Notes: a model not told the origin generated them from the sequence alone. A DNA stretch of 41,035 nucleotides from Gnetum montanum (GCA_015680685.1 MNCI01010841.1:36215-77249), one strand, 5' to 3'. Numbered from the stretch's first letter, positions 1 to 11,685 are shown. Made by a program: numbers and translations.

Positions 1-135
1 GTGGGAAGACAGCGAATTGCGACCTAAGGCTAACTGTCTAGGTGCTATAACTAGTCCATCTGCGGAGTTCGACCGGATCGCGCGTGCGACGCTCGTTTTG
101 TATGGTTGAGTGTAGGGGTACCTCGCCACTCATCA
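1..135 (+). repeat. 3' end of an LTR, same family as elements A and B
   Basis: The stretch from about 59 to 135 matches the U5 end of the LTRs at 4632-5432 and 10861-11680. It shares the tgcggagttcgac block, the tatggttgagtgtaggggta block and the terminal CACTCATCA. Positions 1-58 are a more diverged version of the same U5. The sequence after 135 is not the TTGGC...GGGA primer site that follows the 5' LTRs of A and B. This is therefore either the 3' LTR of an element lying off the left edge or a solo LTR. Confidence 0.8.
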
Positions 136-1260
136 CCAAGTTTCATCAAAAGAAAAAAAATATCAAAGTTATTACAAAATCTAATACTAGTCAAAAAAAA
201 TAACTTTATTTTCAATTCCAACATCAATGTTAAGAAATCCATAACTTAAAGGGCCTATACATTTTTTGAATAATTTTTGGAATATTGCTTATTTCACCTA
301 CCAGTCTTATTACCCACACTACACATTACTACTATATTAGAGTTTGATTTTAAATCTAATGAACAATTCTAATTACCCAAGAATCTTATGGTAGCAGATA
401 TAAATGAATGATTAATTAACTTATAATTTTTGTAGATGATCAGGTAATGAATATAGTAAAAATAACACATTGAATATGTTACAAAATGATTGATTTCACT
501 AGTTGGCTTTATCAAGGAGACCTTAGTCATCCTTGGCCAACTTCTATAACACTAACTCATAGTTCCCTTTTACTCCAATGAAGCCTCTTAAGCAATCTTC
601 TCTTCCTATTAAGGAATTGAATTGTAACTTATTTATGTGTCTCCTAAGTACCTTTACTTCTCTAGCAAAGGATACTCATATGTCATCTTTGATCATTGGA
701 TCTTCAATGATCTAATAAACATTATGACCTTTTTAGTTTGTAATGCCATGACCTATTCATATCTATTTTTTTTAATCTTCACTATTCTTATATCTATCCA
801 TTTTTCATATACTTAATATTCTATTTACCTACTAATACTACCCTTCCTTACAATTTTCCTTTGTAGAAGGGTCATAATGTTTCATAATTTACATATCACT
901 ATCCTTTGTTATGATTCATGATTGTACATAATAAACAAACTTAAGGTTCAACATTCCCATTTTAGAATTAGTTTCATAATCTTACTTGACATACCAAATG
1001 ATAATCAAGTTAGAAGTCATGCAGGATCTAATGTTTTTCTATAAATCTAATTTTTTCAATGAAAATGATGCCTCTCTAAAGAATCTGATTTTTTTCAATG
1101 GATCCAATTTTTCTCTAGAAAATCTAATTTCTCTAGAAATCCCCTATGGGAGATTATATATTACTTCTAACTTCTTTGACCAATATTGAAATTTCTAATT
1201 CCTCTATCGATGTAAAAATTTCTATTGATTCTCAAAATGCAAAGTAATAAGCTAGTAAGG
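136..1260. other. AT-rich intergenic DNA, no gene recognised
   Basis: The stretch is AT-rich with stops in all frames. A short direct repeat of AATCTAATTT-like units lies at about 1045-1130. Positions 986-1189 stay open on the plus strand and could be a worn N-terminal part of the DUF4283 remnant that follows, but no motif supports this. Confidence 0.5.
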
Positions 1261-2330
1261 AAAAATTGGTAATGCCTTCTTCTAGTTATGTTGATGTAAC
1301 TAAGACACTTGATTTTGTTCTTCCTTATGATGTATATGAGTCATTTATTTTTGATCTTTCATCAAAATATGTATTCATTCTAATCTTGGGTTACCTAGCT
1401 CATAATCAAAGTTTCATTCCATAGTTAAATAATATGATTGAAAACGTAACATCTAAGTTCTTCATGCTAGGTATTCTTTTGAATTTTTAATACTTATTGA
1501 TTAGGCAATGCTTCTATGGCAAAGCATGCCTTAGATGTAGGATCATTTATACATAAGTATGTAGTGTTAATCTTTTGTAATTGGGCTTTAGATTTTGATA
1601 TCTAATCTAAAGAATATGCCACAGTTCCATGTTTTATCAAATTATATAATATTTCATTGATTTTTTAGAAACCCAAGCATGAAATTGTTAGTCTTATAAG
1701 TCCCATAAAGTACTTTTTCTATAACTTTTTCTTTCCATAGATGTTTTTATTAGAAATCAATCTTCTCAATCATAAAAAGAAATTGATATTATAAGAAAAA
1801 AAATTATATTTAGTTAATTACATATTATAATCTTTCTAAATATTGCAATGTTTTCCATCATGAAGGACATTTACTTAATTCTTGTTCTTTTCTACTCAAG
1901 TAAAAGGATTTTGAAGGAAAGAAAAAATGTACTGAAATCAAAGATAGAGAAAAATAATATGAAGTAGAAGATTTGAAAAATTAAGTTAATGTTAAAAATA
2001 AGATTGATTAAATGGCAATAAAGAATCTAGAGAAGACAAAAGCTATTATTCATATTTTTATTGGTATTAGAGAAAGTATTAAGCAACCTGGAAAGATAGC
2101 TCGTAAGGAAACGTTTACCTCAAAGATTAAAACTAGTGCTAATAATATGGTTGTAGCTAATGATAAAGATTTTTGACATAAGATTAACAATAAGTGACAA
2201 GGAAAAGATTTTCTATAAGATGTACTACCATATTCTTGCTTTGATACAAATATTGGTATGAAGCCATAACTTTCTATCTTGAATTCCTTTGCTATATTAA
2301 ATTCAAGCATAGATGTTAAAAATTGATGTA
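1261..2330 (+). pseudogene. Decayed DUF4283 / zinc-knuckle (gag-like) protein
   Basis: Plus-strand translation, with frame changes and several in-frame stops, gives protein-like text over about 1 kb. Around 1505-1690 it fits the plant DUF4283 pattern: a hydrophobic run, then WALDFDI, then a stretch like VPCFIKLYNISLIF. Around 1840-1890 it reads like the zinc knuckle that normally follows DUF4283, with GHLLNSC kept and the first cysteine pair degraded. A lysine-rich tail follows to about 2330. DUF4283 plus zf-CCHC_4 proteins in plants are nucleic-acid-binding ORF1 or gag-like proteins, often from LINE-type elements. No reverse transcriptase remnant was seen next to it. The family call rests on pattern memory and the frame is broken in several places. 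Confidence 0.4.
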
Positions 2331-2397
2331 AATGTTTTTAGGACTAAGACCTTTCTATCTTCTAATAATTATTTATCTTCAATTATTTTTAACAATA

Positions 2398-2460
2398 AGG
2401 TGTTAGCCCGTTGGTAAGACTCTTGATTTGAAAGCTCCAAGTTCTATTTAGACTATTTAT
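2398..2460 (+). repeat. tRNA-like (SINE-head-like) sequence
   Basis: TTAGCCCGTTGGTAAGA resembles the A box of a tRNA promoter. About 30 bases downstream, AAGTTCTATTTAG resembles a worn B box. The spacing and the anticodon-arm-like middle fit a tRNA-derived SINE head. No cloverleaf good enough for a real tRNA gene is present, and the SINE body cannot be bounded. Confidence 0.3.
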
Positions 2461-2839
2461 CCTAGGATGTATTTGTGTTTCATTTATTTTGGGTTTCAAC
2501 ACCCATATATTTACCTATTTTTTCAAAGTGTTAATTATAAGGAAGTACACTTGAGTGGACAGTCCTAATATCAAAAAGTTTTTTCTTTTCATATTGTTTT
2601 GATGTTATCTACTCAGTGTCAAGCATATGATATACTTTGAGTTTCCTTTGCATATTATTATTATTATTTTGAAGTCTAATATCATCCTCCCTTATTTAAC
2701 ATTTTAGTTAAAAATTTGATGAGTGGTATAAATATACAAGCATATAATTAACCTCATGATGACCAATTACAAATTATCATACATACATAAATAAAATATC
2801 CTTTACTTAAAAATTCATTGATAAAAAATGGAAAATAAA

Positions 2840-3830
2840 AATAAAATTATAGTACAAGTGAATCCTTGTCTATTCATTAATGTCTTCGCCTATAGAAAAC
2901 ATTACATTCTTGAAGTTCCAATATTTACAATTGCTATCATCTAGCTACTTCAACAAAGAACTATATGGTACTCATTTCTATTATTGTTACTATGGTGGAG
3001 GTAGTAGTGTAGCATTTTGTTGGGAAATAATAGAGATTTCAGATCCCTTTGATGTTTACTTGTCTAATTTTGGATTTTAATGTGGATTAACATTCATGTC
3101 TAGTACAATCTTAGCAATCATAACATCATTTGTAGTTTGAGGACTAGTAAGTTGCAACCTAGGTTTGGAAAATCTCCTTTGAAGTTTTAGTTCTTCATTT
3201 TTTTTAAGTTTCTTAATTTTCATAAACTACTTCATACTTTTACTTTCCTTTGCTATATATTTGTGCCTAAATTCGATGGTAGTGGCTTCAATGATATTTA
3301 TTCACCATAAGGACCTTGTTACTCACTACAAGTTCTTGATTGGTACTACAAAGGATCTTACATTCTTCTTCCATTCTAATATATTTATTCTTAAGATCCT
3401 TAATTTGTTCTTAGTGTCTTTTCTTAGCTTTAGACATGGTGTCTTGGATATCTTGATATCTTGTGGTGTGTTACTTGATAGTTGGTTAAGAAGCATTAAT
3501 TTTGACTTAATACCTTCTTTATATTCTTTGACTATGTTAAAATTTTTTTAAGCTTTTCTTTGATACTTTCATATTTGTTAACTTGTGATTGTATTAGTGT
3601 GTTCCATCCTTCCTTTTCTCATTTTTTTTGGGAGACTGTCTTTATTGCTTTAGTGACCTATTCTTCTATCCACTCCAACACCTAGTAAAAGGATATGTAA
3701 TAAATCATGAATTCAACATATAAATTAGAACCCCTTCTTATGAGTTCATTATCCTTTAGGATACAGTTCTTTCTTGACTCCAATCTGTCACTCCCATTCC
3801 CAAAATGAAGTCATTTTGTAATCATGATGG
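2840..3830 (-). pseudogene. Decayed coding remnant, unknown lysine-rich protein with coiled-coil-like part
   Basis: Reading the minus strand from about 3830 down gives a long protein-like translation with only about one stop per 20-40 codons and a few frame changes. The part from about 3700 to 3260 is rich in K, E, Q and L with heptad-like spacing; pieces read IKEKLKK and EQIKDLKNKYIRMEEE. The part from about 3190 to 2880 reads like an ordinary soluble C-terminal region. In AT-rich DNA such sparse stops and such a composition suggest former coding sequence. No domain or family is recognised. It could be a retroelement protein or a host gene fragment. Only the decay pattern is seen; any function would be a guess. 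Confidence 0.35.
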
Positions 3831-4626
3831 TTTTTCTTTGTAACAAATGATGTAATTATTGTAATAAGACTCAAAAGGGCACATCGTAATAATGGGCATA
3901 TCTCTAACTTTTGGAGGTTTGACAAAAGGTATTAATACTAAGGAATTCAAGGTCATATTGGCATGAAGTTGCAAAGTTGGTAAAGGTGAGCAACAAGTGC
4001 TAGGTGACGGATGACATGAAGGTGATTGGCAATTCCTTCTAGCCAAGTATAGGCATAACCATTATTATAGTGGTAGATGGCCTATAAGAAATATATGCTA
4101 AGGAAGATAACGCCAAGGAACTCTTAGAGCATGATTTAGATACATACATTATTTTCATGTTAATAAAGTTTCCATTTTTTTAATTTCCTTTTGCATTTTC
4201 TCTACTACATTTATTTTGCATAATGTCTACTGTTATATATAGTTGACTTTTGCCATGACATTCAGGAACGGGAGGTCACAATTATGATGAGAGAAAATCA
4301 CAACTCAAGAAGATTTGAAATTAAGAAGTAAGTACAATCCAATAAGAAACTATAAGATAGAATCTAGGGTGAAACCTAAATAATTGTAAAATGTGCATCA
4401 TACCCAAGATGAAGCATGATAATGAAAAAGATGCCTTCAATTGACTTCCATGGATATCAATGCTTAGACTTTGATGAGATTCTATTATACATCCTTAAGA
4501 TACATCAATTGCAAGAGGCTCTAGTAAGACAAGGATAACATCAGTCTAATAAATATTACCTATATCATAGTAGTGTTAAATTCTCCTTAGTAGTTTAAGG
4601 ATCCAAGCCATTAGGTCCTCATGTTA
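3831..4626. other. Intergenic, nothing recognised
   Basis: The stretch is AT-rich with no convincing coding frame, RNA gene or repeat. It ends at the target duplication of element A. Confidence 0.5.
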
Positions 4627-4631
4627 GGGAT
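4627..4631. repeat. Target site duplication, left (element A)
   Basis: GGGAT lies directly before the 5' LTR and is repeated at 11681-11685 directly after the 3' LTR. Five bases is the usual length for Ty3/gypsy integrases. Confidence 0.7.
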
Positions 4632-5432
4632 TAATGGGACATGATATCGCATTTGCCATGATATCACGTACGTGATATCGTATACATGATATCGCAGTGC
4701 ATTGCCAATTCTATAAATAAGAGGCGACTCTCCCTTGTTTCTCCATCTAGATCTAGACCTTAGCCAAACTCTAGCCATTTTTTCATTCTAGAGTTAGAAT
4801 AATTTCCATGTGCCTGTAGTAGGAGTTCCAAAGTGAACAAATCTTCATTCGAGCAAATATTGTACCTAAGCACACGTTTGTGTACAGAAATAAAGATGAA
4901 CTTTTAGATAAACCTTGTAGTACATGGACTAAGCTAAATAGGAATTTAATTATTGTTAAATGTTTAAATTATTTGTTACTTAATTAAATATCTCTCAACC
5001 CTTAACTCCTAGTTAAGTGCATTCAGTACGACCGCTTTGAGCATGTGCATTACGCTTGGTAATCCAAGTAATGAATAGCATTTGGTAATCCCAGAAGCGT
5101 TGCATTGGTTCAGGGTGTGAAACAGCAAGTGGGAATAGATACTGATGCTAGGGTAATTAAAGCTTAGCTAGTTAAATTTTGTTACTTAGTCTCTTCACCC
5201 TTTCCTCTCTTAACATAGGCAATAAAAAGAGAAAAGATATAAAAATCACATACCTCAAACTCACTTAACCATACAATTGTGACAAATACAAGTGAGTTTG
5301 GGAGGACAATGATTGATTAACCCTAAGTGTTCCATAAGGCCTGTAAGCACTTAGTCTGCGGAGTTCGATCGGATCGTGTGTGTAACGCTCGTATTTGTAT
5401 GGTTGAGTGTAGGGGTACCTCGCCACTCATCA
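4632..5432 (+). repeat. Element A 5' LTR
   Basis: The 801-bp LTR is recognised by alignment with 10861-11680 and with the gapped LTR of element B. U3 holds a cluster of GATATC motifs and a TATA box at 4712-4719. An AATAAA signal lies at 4889-4894. The end CCACTCATCA is followed after one base by the primer binding site. Confidence 0.85.
4641..4719 (+). promoter_or_regulatory. LTR U3 promoter with GATATC array and TATA box
   Basis: Four GATATC(G/A)(C/T) units lie within about 60 bases, directly upstream of TATAAATA. GATATC is palindromic, so a symmetric DNA-binding protein could use it on either strand. The same arrangement is kept in the 3' LTR of A (10870-10967) and in B (24650-24717), which suggests function in the ancestral promoter. 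The binding factor is unknown. Confidence 0.5.
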
Positions 5433-5433
5433 T

Positions 5434-5451
5434 TGGCATCGTTGCTAGGGA
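5434..5451 (+). other. Primer binding site, tRNA-Asp type (element A)
   Basis: TGGCATCGTTGCTAGGGA matches the complement of the 3' end of plant tRNA-Asp(GUC) at about 14 of 18 bases. It starts one base after the LTR. The mismatches are transitions, as expected of decay. Confidence 0.65.
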
Positions 5452-5577
5452 CTAAGTTGTTTGTACACTAAGTAGAACATAAGAAATCATCCACATCATT
5501 GGGAGTCTTAAATGAACCCTTAGGGTTAATCAAAAGAAAATTTAAACAATGGTCAATAGCACACCGACAAGATAACA

Positions 5578-8043
5578 ATGTCTTCTTCTTCTCATAAAAG
5601 CACTTCACCACCTAGGGATCACACAAGAGATAGTCAGCGGCATAACACACGTAATCTAGATCCACCAGTTCCTCAAGAGTATCGGGTAGTGTATACTCAT
5701 CATGATGAGTATATACCCAATTTTACCTTTATCCTCCATCAGAATGAACAACTGCATTGGAGAGACTTGCAAGGTAACATAGTGTTACCCCCAGATCGGG
5801 CAGTCCCTAATATGCTCCTTCATGCTCTTGCACAAATAGACATGATGCAGATATATGTTGAATATGTTGTATGTGATTACGACATAAGGGATTACCATCC
5901 CACAGTAGCGCAACATCAATGGGACACACGGCAGGAGAGTTACCATACATCGTTGAAGGGCAAAGGACCCCACAATGCTTCGCCTGTCATAATAGAAATT
6001 AAGGGTGGTGAACCTATCTCAATAGGTTCTCCACAAAATGATGTTCCCCCTCCTAATGATAGTGAGGAGGTGGTGCATCAGAACCTTCGCTCCATGATAC
6101 ACAACCCTAGTTCTGATGCCCATGAACACCAAGTGTTAAATGAAGGAACACAAACACAAGATAAGGGTGAGCATTCTGATCATCATCACGATCGGGGTAG
6201 GGATCATCGAAGAGAAGGTAAGAAACATTGTTATGGTGATGGTTCCCCTTCTTCTTCACCTTCATCACATCACTCATCCTCTCCTTCCACATTAGGACAC
6301 AATCACAACAAGCCCAACTGTGAGGACAAGGGTAGGCATAATGAGAACCCTTGACGAGAGAGTCAAGAGCGAGGATGAGGGCATTCTAGAGAATCTAGGC
6401 ATGGAAGAAGGGAAAGTAGGAAATTGCGTAGGCACCACAGATGCCATGAAAGAAATGACAATGATGGACCCCTACTTGCCACTCGAAGTATGTTAGATAT
6501 TACGGAGGTTGTTAGAATACCTACAAGGCACCAAAAAGATAGCCAAATCAAGAGGCTAGACATGAATAATATCCCACGATTTGAGGGGGGATACAATGCT
6601 GATCTGCAGAATCACTTACAGGAATTTCACAATGCCTACACCTTGCAAAATATTGAGAACAAGTGGAAAAAATTAAAGTTATTCCCAAGGACACTCATAA
6701 AAGAAGCAAAAAGCTGGTACTAGTCCTTCGAATCAGAAACCATTAGGAGGTGGAGTATGATGCTAGAACTATTTAATGACAAATATCAGACATACTCCTG
6801 AGTGTCCAGCCTACGTAAATAGATCCAAGGTTGGAAGCAGGGTAATCATGAACCCTTGGATGCTGCCATGGGCTAATATTATGCATTACTACATCGTTTC
6901 CTGGGCCATGGTTACACACAACGACATCAACTCCGCCATCTTGTAGATGGGCTAAGACATGAAACCAGGAGAATCCTTGGGACATATGCCCAAGGGAGAT
7001 TATTTGAGCTTAGGTCCCATGAGGTGCATAGATTTTTGGAGCAAGTAGCTAAATAAGAAGGTGAGCTACAGAAAAGAGAAAGTGTGGAAGAGTATAACTA
7101 CAATCCTTCCCTCTGAAAGAAGGGAGTGAGATTCTGTGAGGAGGAGGATGAGTCACCACTCGAAGAGTTGGTGATTAGAAAAAATTGCTGCTTCAAAAGT
7201 TAACAATCAAAAGTTAACAACCAAAGTGTCAGCTAAGGTAGATCAAATGTGGGACTCCTTAGACAGTAGATTCAAAATCATTCTCAAAATTGTAGAGGAG
7301 TCTAAGGAGCGAAGTAGTGACCATGATAAGAAAAAGAGGAGAGACTCAGACCATGCACATAACAAGGGTAAGGGAAAAATTACTATCATCGATGAGGTTG
7401 TGGACTCTGATATGGACAATGATGGTGGATTTGAGATCTACCAATATGACCATCCTAAGGGATGTTGCCCAATAATCTCACATCTGCAAGAGTCTAGGGT
7501 GTATGCACTCAACCCAAGACTTAACAAACAGCAAGCACCTCGAAGGTTACCTTATCCCCAAGGTAACCCAAGGCAGTTCCACCAACCGTTAACGTATTAT
7601 CCAAGTGGAACTCCACCATAACCTATCAAGCAACACTAGTAGTGGCAATACCCACGGTCATGGGGGATGCCACTGCCAAGACAACAATACCTTTACCGGA
7701 AACCAGATCCATATGGCTATTACGTGTAGCAGTCGGTTTCTCCAAGTGACTCTGTCAGTCACATGACTCCACAATGTCACTACCAAGTTTAGGAGTATTT
7801 TAGGACTCCCTCTCCCAGAAGAGACACTCCACATGCATACCATCCTCCCAATCCATCTGCATCTCTTACGCTGGTAGTTCCACTACCACCTGCTCCAACG
7901 ATGCAAGGGGAACTCCCCACTCAACCACAGCAATGCACTACTACGAGAGGTGTAAACTTTCAACTTGTTGCTGGTTCTGACAACCATACAAAGAGAAGAC
8001 CTTTCTTCAGAACCAAAAGCCCAAACAAGCTCTCACAACCATA
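5578..8043 (+). pseudogene. gag: Element A gag, broken
   Basis: Translation starts at the ATG at 5578 and stays in one frame to about 7200, interrupted by stop codons, the first at 6352-6354. It then continues in another frame from about 7222 to 8043 with further stops. A low-complexity, histidine- and serine-rich N-terminal part comes first. The Retrotrans_gag core follows at about 6490-6800: IPRFEGGYNADLQNHLQEF, then KLFPRTLIKEAKSWY. A proline/glutamine-rich linker leads to the protease. Gag would form the retrotransposon particle and bind its RNA. Two near-identical 14-bp units at 7195-7222 sit where the frame changes. Comparison with elements B and C shows that several stops replace sense codons, so the gene is dead. 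Confidence 0.75.
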
Positions 8044-8881
8044 AGAGGTTGAACATCTAAACGGTCCTCCATCAAATAAGGCTTCAGAGCTCCCTTCAAA
8101 CTAACAACAGAGCTCAACGGACACGGTTACATTAACACATACTGTCACTAACTGGATAAAGGTGGGTCACCTTCCCAGGAATCTATCTGACCTCCATAGT
8201 TCCTTAATCTACCTCCAAGTCACTGAGAATGAACCACGTAAGGCTCTTCTTGACTCAAGTTAAGAAATGTATAAAACCTGGAACCTGCCTCTACTCAAGA
8301 AGAGCAATATTCAATTAGAGCTAGCTAACCAATCCATCACTATCCCCTTGGGACTTGTGAAGGACATTGTTACCATTGTGTGTGGTTGGTCATACCCAGC
8401 TGATTTCCTAGTGATAGAAGTTAACAATAACAAAGGGGAGTTCCCAATTATAATGGGGAGGGCATGGCTTAGTACCATAAATGCATGCCTAGGGATCCAT
8501 GATTTTTCCTTGGAAATATCTAAGAAAAATATTTATGGAAAGATCGAGAAAAAGAAAGTTCCATGCATCAAATACAGTGATATAGAGGGTGATGATGTAC
8601 AAGAATGTTCAACACTTCCTGTATGCAATCGGTGTGCCCAAGAGACTAACATACAAAAGTTCCTGTATGTAGCAACCACACAACAAGAAAACACCCAGTG
8701 TTTGATAGCTAATGAAAAGAGCAACCTACCAATATGCATGGAACTAACTGGAGGAACAACTTGCAACCACAACGAAAGCATAGATACATTGGAGTATGAG
8801 TGTCACCAACTTCCAACCCTTAACCTGAGAACATCAATTGGGAGAAGTTGGAAACTTCTAAAAAATTTAAAAAGATGCTAA
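8044..8881 (+). pseudogene. Element A aspartic protease-like region
   Basis: This continues the second gag frame. The region from 8267 to 8881 is open. It shows the plant gypsy protease pattern: LANQSITIPLG, then YPADFLVIEV, then the flap-to-C-terminal block PIIMGRAWLSTINA, which corresponds to ILGRPFLAT in Athila-type elements. The expected active site just upstream (LLDSG) reads LLDSS and is followed by a stop, so the catalytic part is damaged. In an intact element this protease would cut the Gag-Pol polyprotein. The frame ends at 8881 without passing into reverse transcriptase. Confidence 0.65.
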
Positions 8882-10860
8882 TTATTTTGGATCTCTCCCT
8901 TTCAATACAGTCATGGGGGAGATGGCCACCTATGCTAATCATTTGAGGTCCTCAGTTTCTTTTAAGATTTTGTTTTACACATTTTTTTTTGCACATTCTT
9001 GTTTTACAAATTTCTTTAACTTTTCTTATTTTTGTTTTACAACATCATTTATACTTTTTATTTTATTTGTGTGTGTATGTGTGTGTGTCTGATCCATTTT
9101 GTTAAGTTTTTCATCCAATAAGTGCTCTTAATGATGGTATGAACTATATTCTATTGATTGCTAATGTTTGATTTTTACCTTTAAGTTATGATGTTGATAC
9201 TAAGGTATGGTTATTTTGATATAACAGGAAATGAGTCCACATCATCCATGAATCTATAAAATTCTATGGTCTCTGTTGGCTTGGAACTATATAGTCCCTT
9301 TCTTCAAAATAATAAGAACTATAAATGAATCAATGACTGGGCATTTCTCAAACTAAGGAAGGACTCAAGGATTGAAAAGGGTGTGGCTTCAAAGGAACTT
9401 GATGCATTTGTGTTGGCCATTCTCTTGGGTGCTTGGATGTTTTCTTCTTGAGTTTTCTTACCATTTTGACATTACCCAATCATCAGGAAGCTGAGTGAAT
9501 AAAAATAAAAATAATAAGTCTTTGCATGATGTGGTTTTCATGAAAAAAAAATTAAAAAAAAACAAACAAAAAGAAAAAAAACAGTGAGGATTCAAAGCAC
9601 ATCCCTTAGATGAAATAATCATCTGGGGTATAAGAACTGGTTATGGAACTAAAAACATGTTCCGCCTAACCAAGGCCCTTCCTCACTTCCTACTTTTTCC
9701 TTCCTTGTTTCGTCGGAATGGTGGTGGCTCTTTGGGGGATGCATTCTTGTTACTTCAAGTGGATGGATTGGCCAAATGCATTAATGCAAGGTCACTGGAT
9801 GTAGTTTGTTTGAGGCCAGACTTGGAATTGGATCTACTAAGTCACATTAATCATTAAATACACAAGGGGATGTACACCACCTTGTTTTTGAGACTCCATT
9901 CTATTCTCTTCTTTCCATCATTCTTTCTCCATTGTTCACCTCATTGCTGGTTGTATCATTAGTGTATATTTTGGTTGACGCATTGTTTTCTTTGTGGTAA
10001 ATTCTTGTGGTTAAGACTTTAACTCTTGTTCCAAATGACATTCCTACAGCCTACAAACTCTTTTAATGTGGGAATGTTAGGGCATTAAGGGCATAAGACT
10101 GCTTTGGGGAGGACCCACTAGCATTCCTATTTGGTGCACCAGTTAAATTCTTTCCTTTAACATTTTTTCAATCAACTCTATTTTGTTCGTTTCCATCTTG
10201 ACATCCATTTCATCAACGTTACAATTGTCTCTTTTTCTCCATCTTTCTTACTCCTTTTCTTTCTTCATTCTATTGCTACCAGAGGTTCGCTCTTAGTCAT
10301 GGGGGTCCTAACCCAATTTTTTCAATTTTCTCCTAACCCCTACACCTTTGGTAGTCACCACTATTATATCTCTAGAATCCGCAATTAGCCATACCACAAC
10401 TCAGCCAATGGACCTTTCACCGAAGCAAGGTATCAATTGCATTGTGATTCATTTACCCTTGCTAATATAAGACTATATTGTGTGTGCAAATGGAAATCAT
10501 ACAACAACGGATTGGATCTAGAAGGAACACTTAGAACGAATCAGTGCTGAAGCAGTTATGCAAGGAACAAGATCGATGACATGCTTATGAATGGACAACA
10601 AAAGATGCAATTCTGGCATTGGCAGCAACAGACTTCTTCTTTCTTCTCTCTTCTCTCTTAGCTACCAAGTAAGGCCTAATGTCAAATGTATAAAGTGTTC
10701 ACCCTTGTAGTCGTGAACACCAGTTTTGTCATGTTCTATAATGATGATCCGTTCACATGTCATCCCATTCACCATTAGTTCCATTCAAGTCAATAATCCC
10801 ATACCTTCCCAATATTTTGTAAGGAACACAAGGATGAGTTTTTATTCATTCATGGGGATA
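8882..10860 (+). other. Element A internal non-coding region, no pol seen
   Basis: Nearly 2 kb between the protease remnant and the 3' LTR contains no recognisable reverse transcriptase, RNase H or integrase motif in any frame I could read. It holds a TG-rich microsatellite at about 9067-9091, an A-rich tract at about 9541-9582 and C/T-rich stretches at 10150-10290. The bases before the 3' LTR (CATGGGGATA) would have to serve as the polypurine tract and are a poor one. A short open frame at 9657-9857 has no recognisable content. Confidence 0.6.
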
Positions 10861-11680
10861 TGATGGGGCACGATATCACATGGGCTGCGATATTGTATAC
10901 ATGATATCGCATCCTTCCATGTGATATCGCGTACGCAATATCGCAGCGCGCTGTGAATTCTATAAATAAGAGGTGACTCTCCCTTGTTTCCCCATCTGGA
11001 TCTAGACCTTAGCCAAACTCTTGCCATTTTTCATTCCAGAGTTAGAATAATTTCCATGTGCCCGTAGTAGGAGTCCCAAAGTAAACGGATCTTTATTCGA
11101 GCAAATATTGTACCTGAGCACACATTTGTGTCTGGAAATAAAGATGAACTTTTGGATAAACCTTGTAGTGCATGGACTAAGCTAAATAGGACTTTAATTA
11201 TTGTTAAATGTTTAAATGATTTATTACTTAATTAAATCTCTCTCAACCCTTAACTCCTAGTTAAGTGCATTCAGTACGACCGCTTCGAGCATGTGCATTA
11301 CGCTTGGTAATCCGAGTAACAAATAGCATTTGGTAATCCCAGCAACGTTGCATTGGTTCAGGGTGTAAAATGGCAAGTGGGAATAAATACTGATGCTAGG
11401 GTAATTAAAGATTAGCTAGCTAAAGTTAGTTACTTAGTCTCTTCACCCTTTCCTCTCTTAGCATAGGTGATAAAAAGAGAAAAGATATAAAAATCACATA
11501 CCTCAAACTCACTTAACCATACAACCATGAAAAATACAAGTGAGTTTGGGAGGACAACAATTGATTAACCTTAAGTGTTCCATAACGCGTGTAAGCACTT
11601 AGTCTACGGAGTTCGACCGGATCACACGTGTAACGCTTGTATTCGTATGGTTGAGTGTAGGGGTACCTTGCCACTCATCA
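10861..11680 (+). repeat. Element A 3' LTR
   Basis: The 820-bp LTR has perfect inverted ends TGATG/CATCA. U3 has five GATATC-like units, the TATA box is at 10961-10967, and an AATAAA-type signal follows. It is similar over its whole length to 4632-5432, with some indels in U3. It is followed by GGGAT, the right target duplication. Because GGGATA also precedes it, a solo LTR cannot be wholly excluded, but the matching partner LTR and gag-protease interior make the full element more likely. Confidence 0.85.
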
Positions 11681-11685
11681 GGGAT
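11681..11685. repeat. Target site duplication, right (element A)
   Basis: GGGAT, the partner of 4627-4631. Confidence 0.7.

Larger units (their letters stand above)
4632..11680 (+). mobile_element. Element A: non-autonomous Ty3/gypsy-type LTR retrotransposon (gag-protease only)
   Basis: Two LTRs of 801 and 820 bp in the same orientation bound the element. Each has TG..CA-type ends (the 5' copy starts TAATG, the 3' copy TGATG; both end CATCA). The element is flanked by the 5-bp direct repeat GGGAT. Inside are a primer site for tRNA-Asp, a broken gag and a retropepsin-like region, then about 2 kb without any sign of reverse transcriptase, RNase H or integrase. Gag and protease layout, the tRNA-Asp-type primer site and 5-bp duplication fit the Athila/Tat side of plant Ty3/gypsy elements. 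The missing pol resembles the TR-GAG class of non-autonomous elements. By eye the LTRs differ at several percent of sites, so the insertion is old. Confidence 0.8.

Noticed and set aside
2398-2460. Functional tRNA gene
   Set aside because: The arms do not pair well enough and the B box is worn; a SINE head is the better reading.
10861-11680. Solo LTR with GGGATA duplication
   Set aside because: GGGATA does flank it on both sides, but a partner LTR with the same GGGAT flank and a collinear gag-protease interior favour the 3' LTR of element A.
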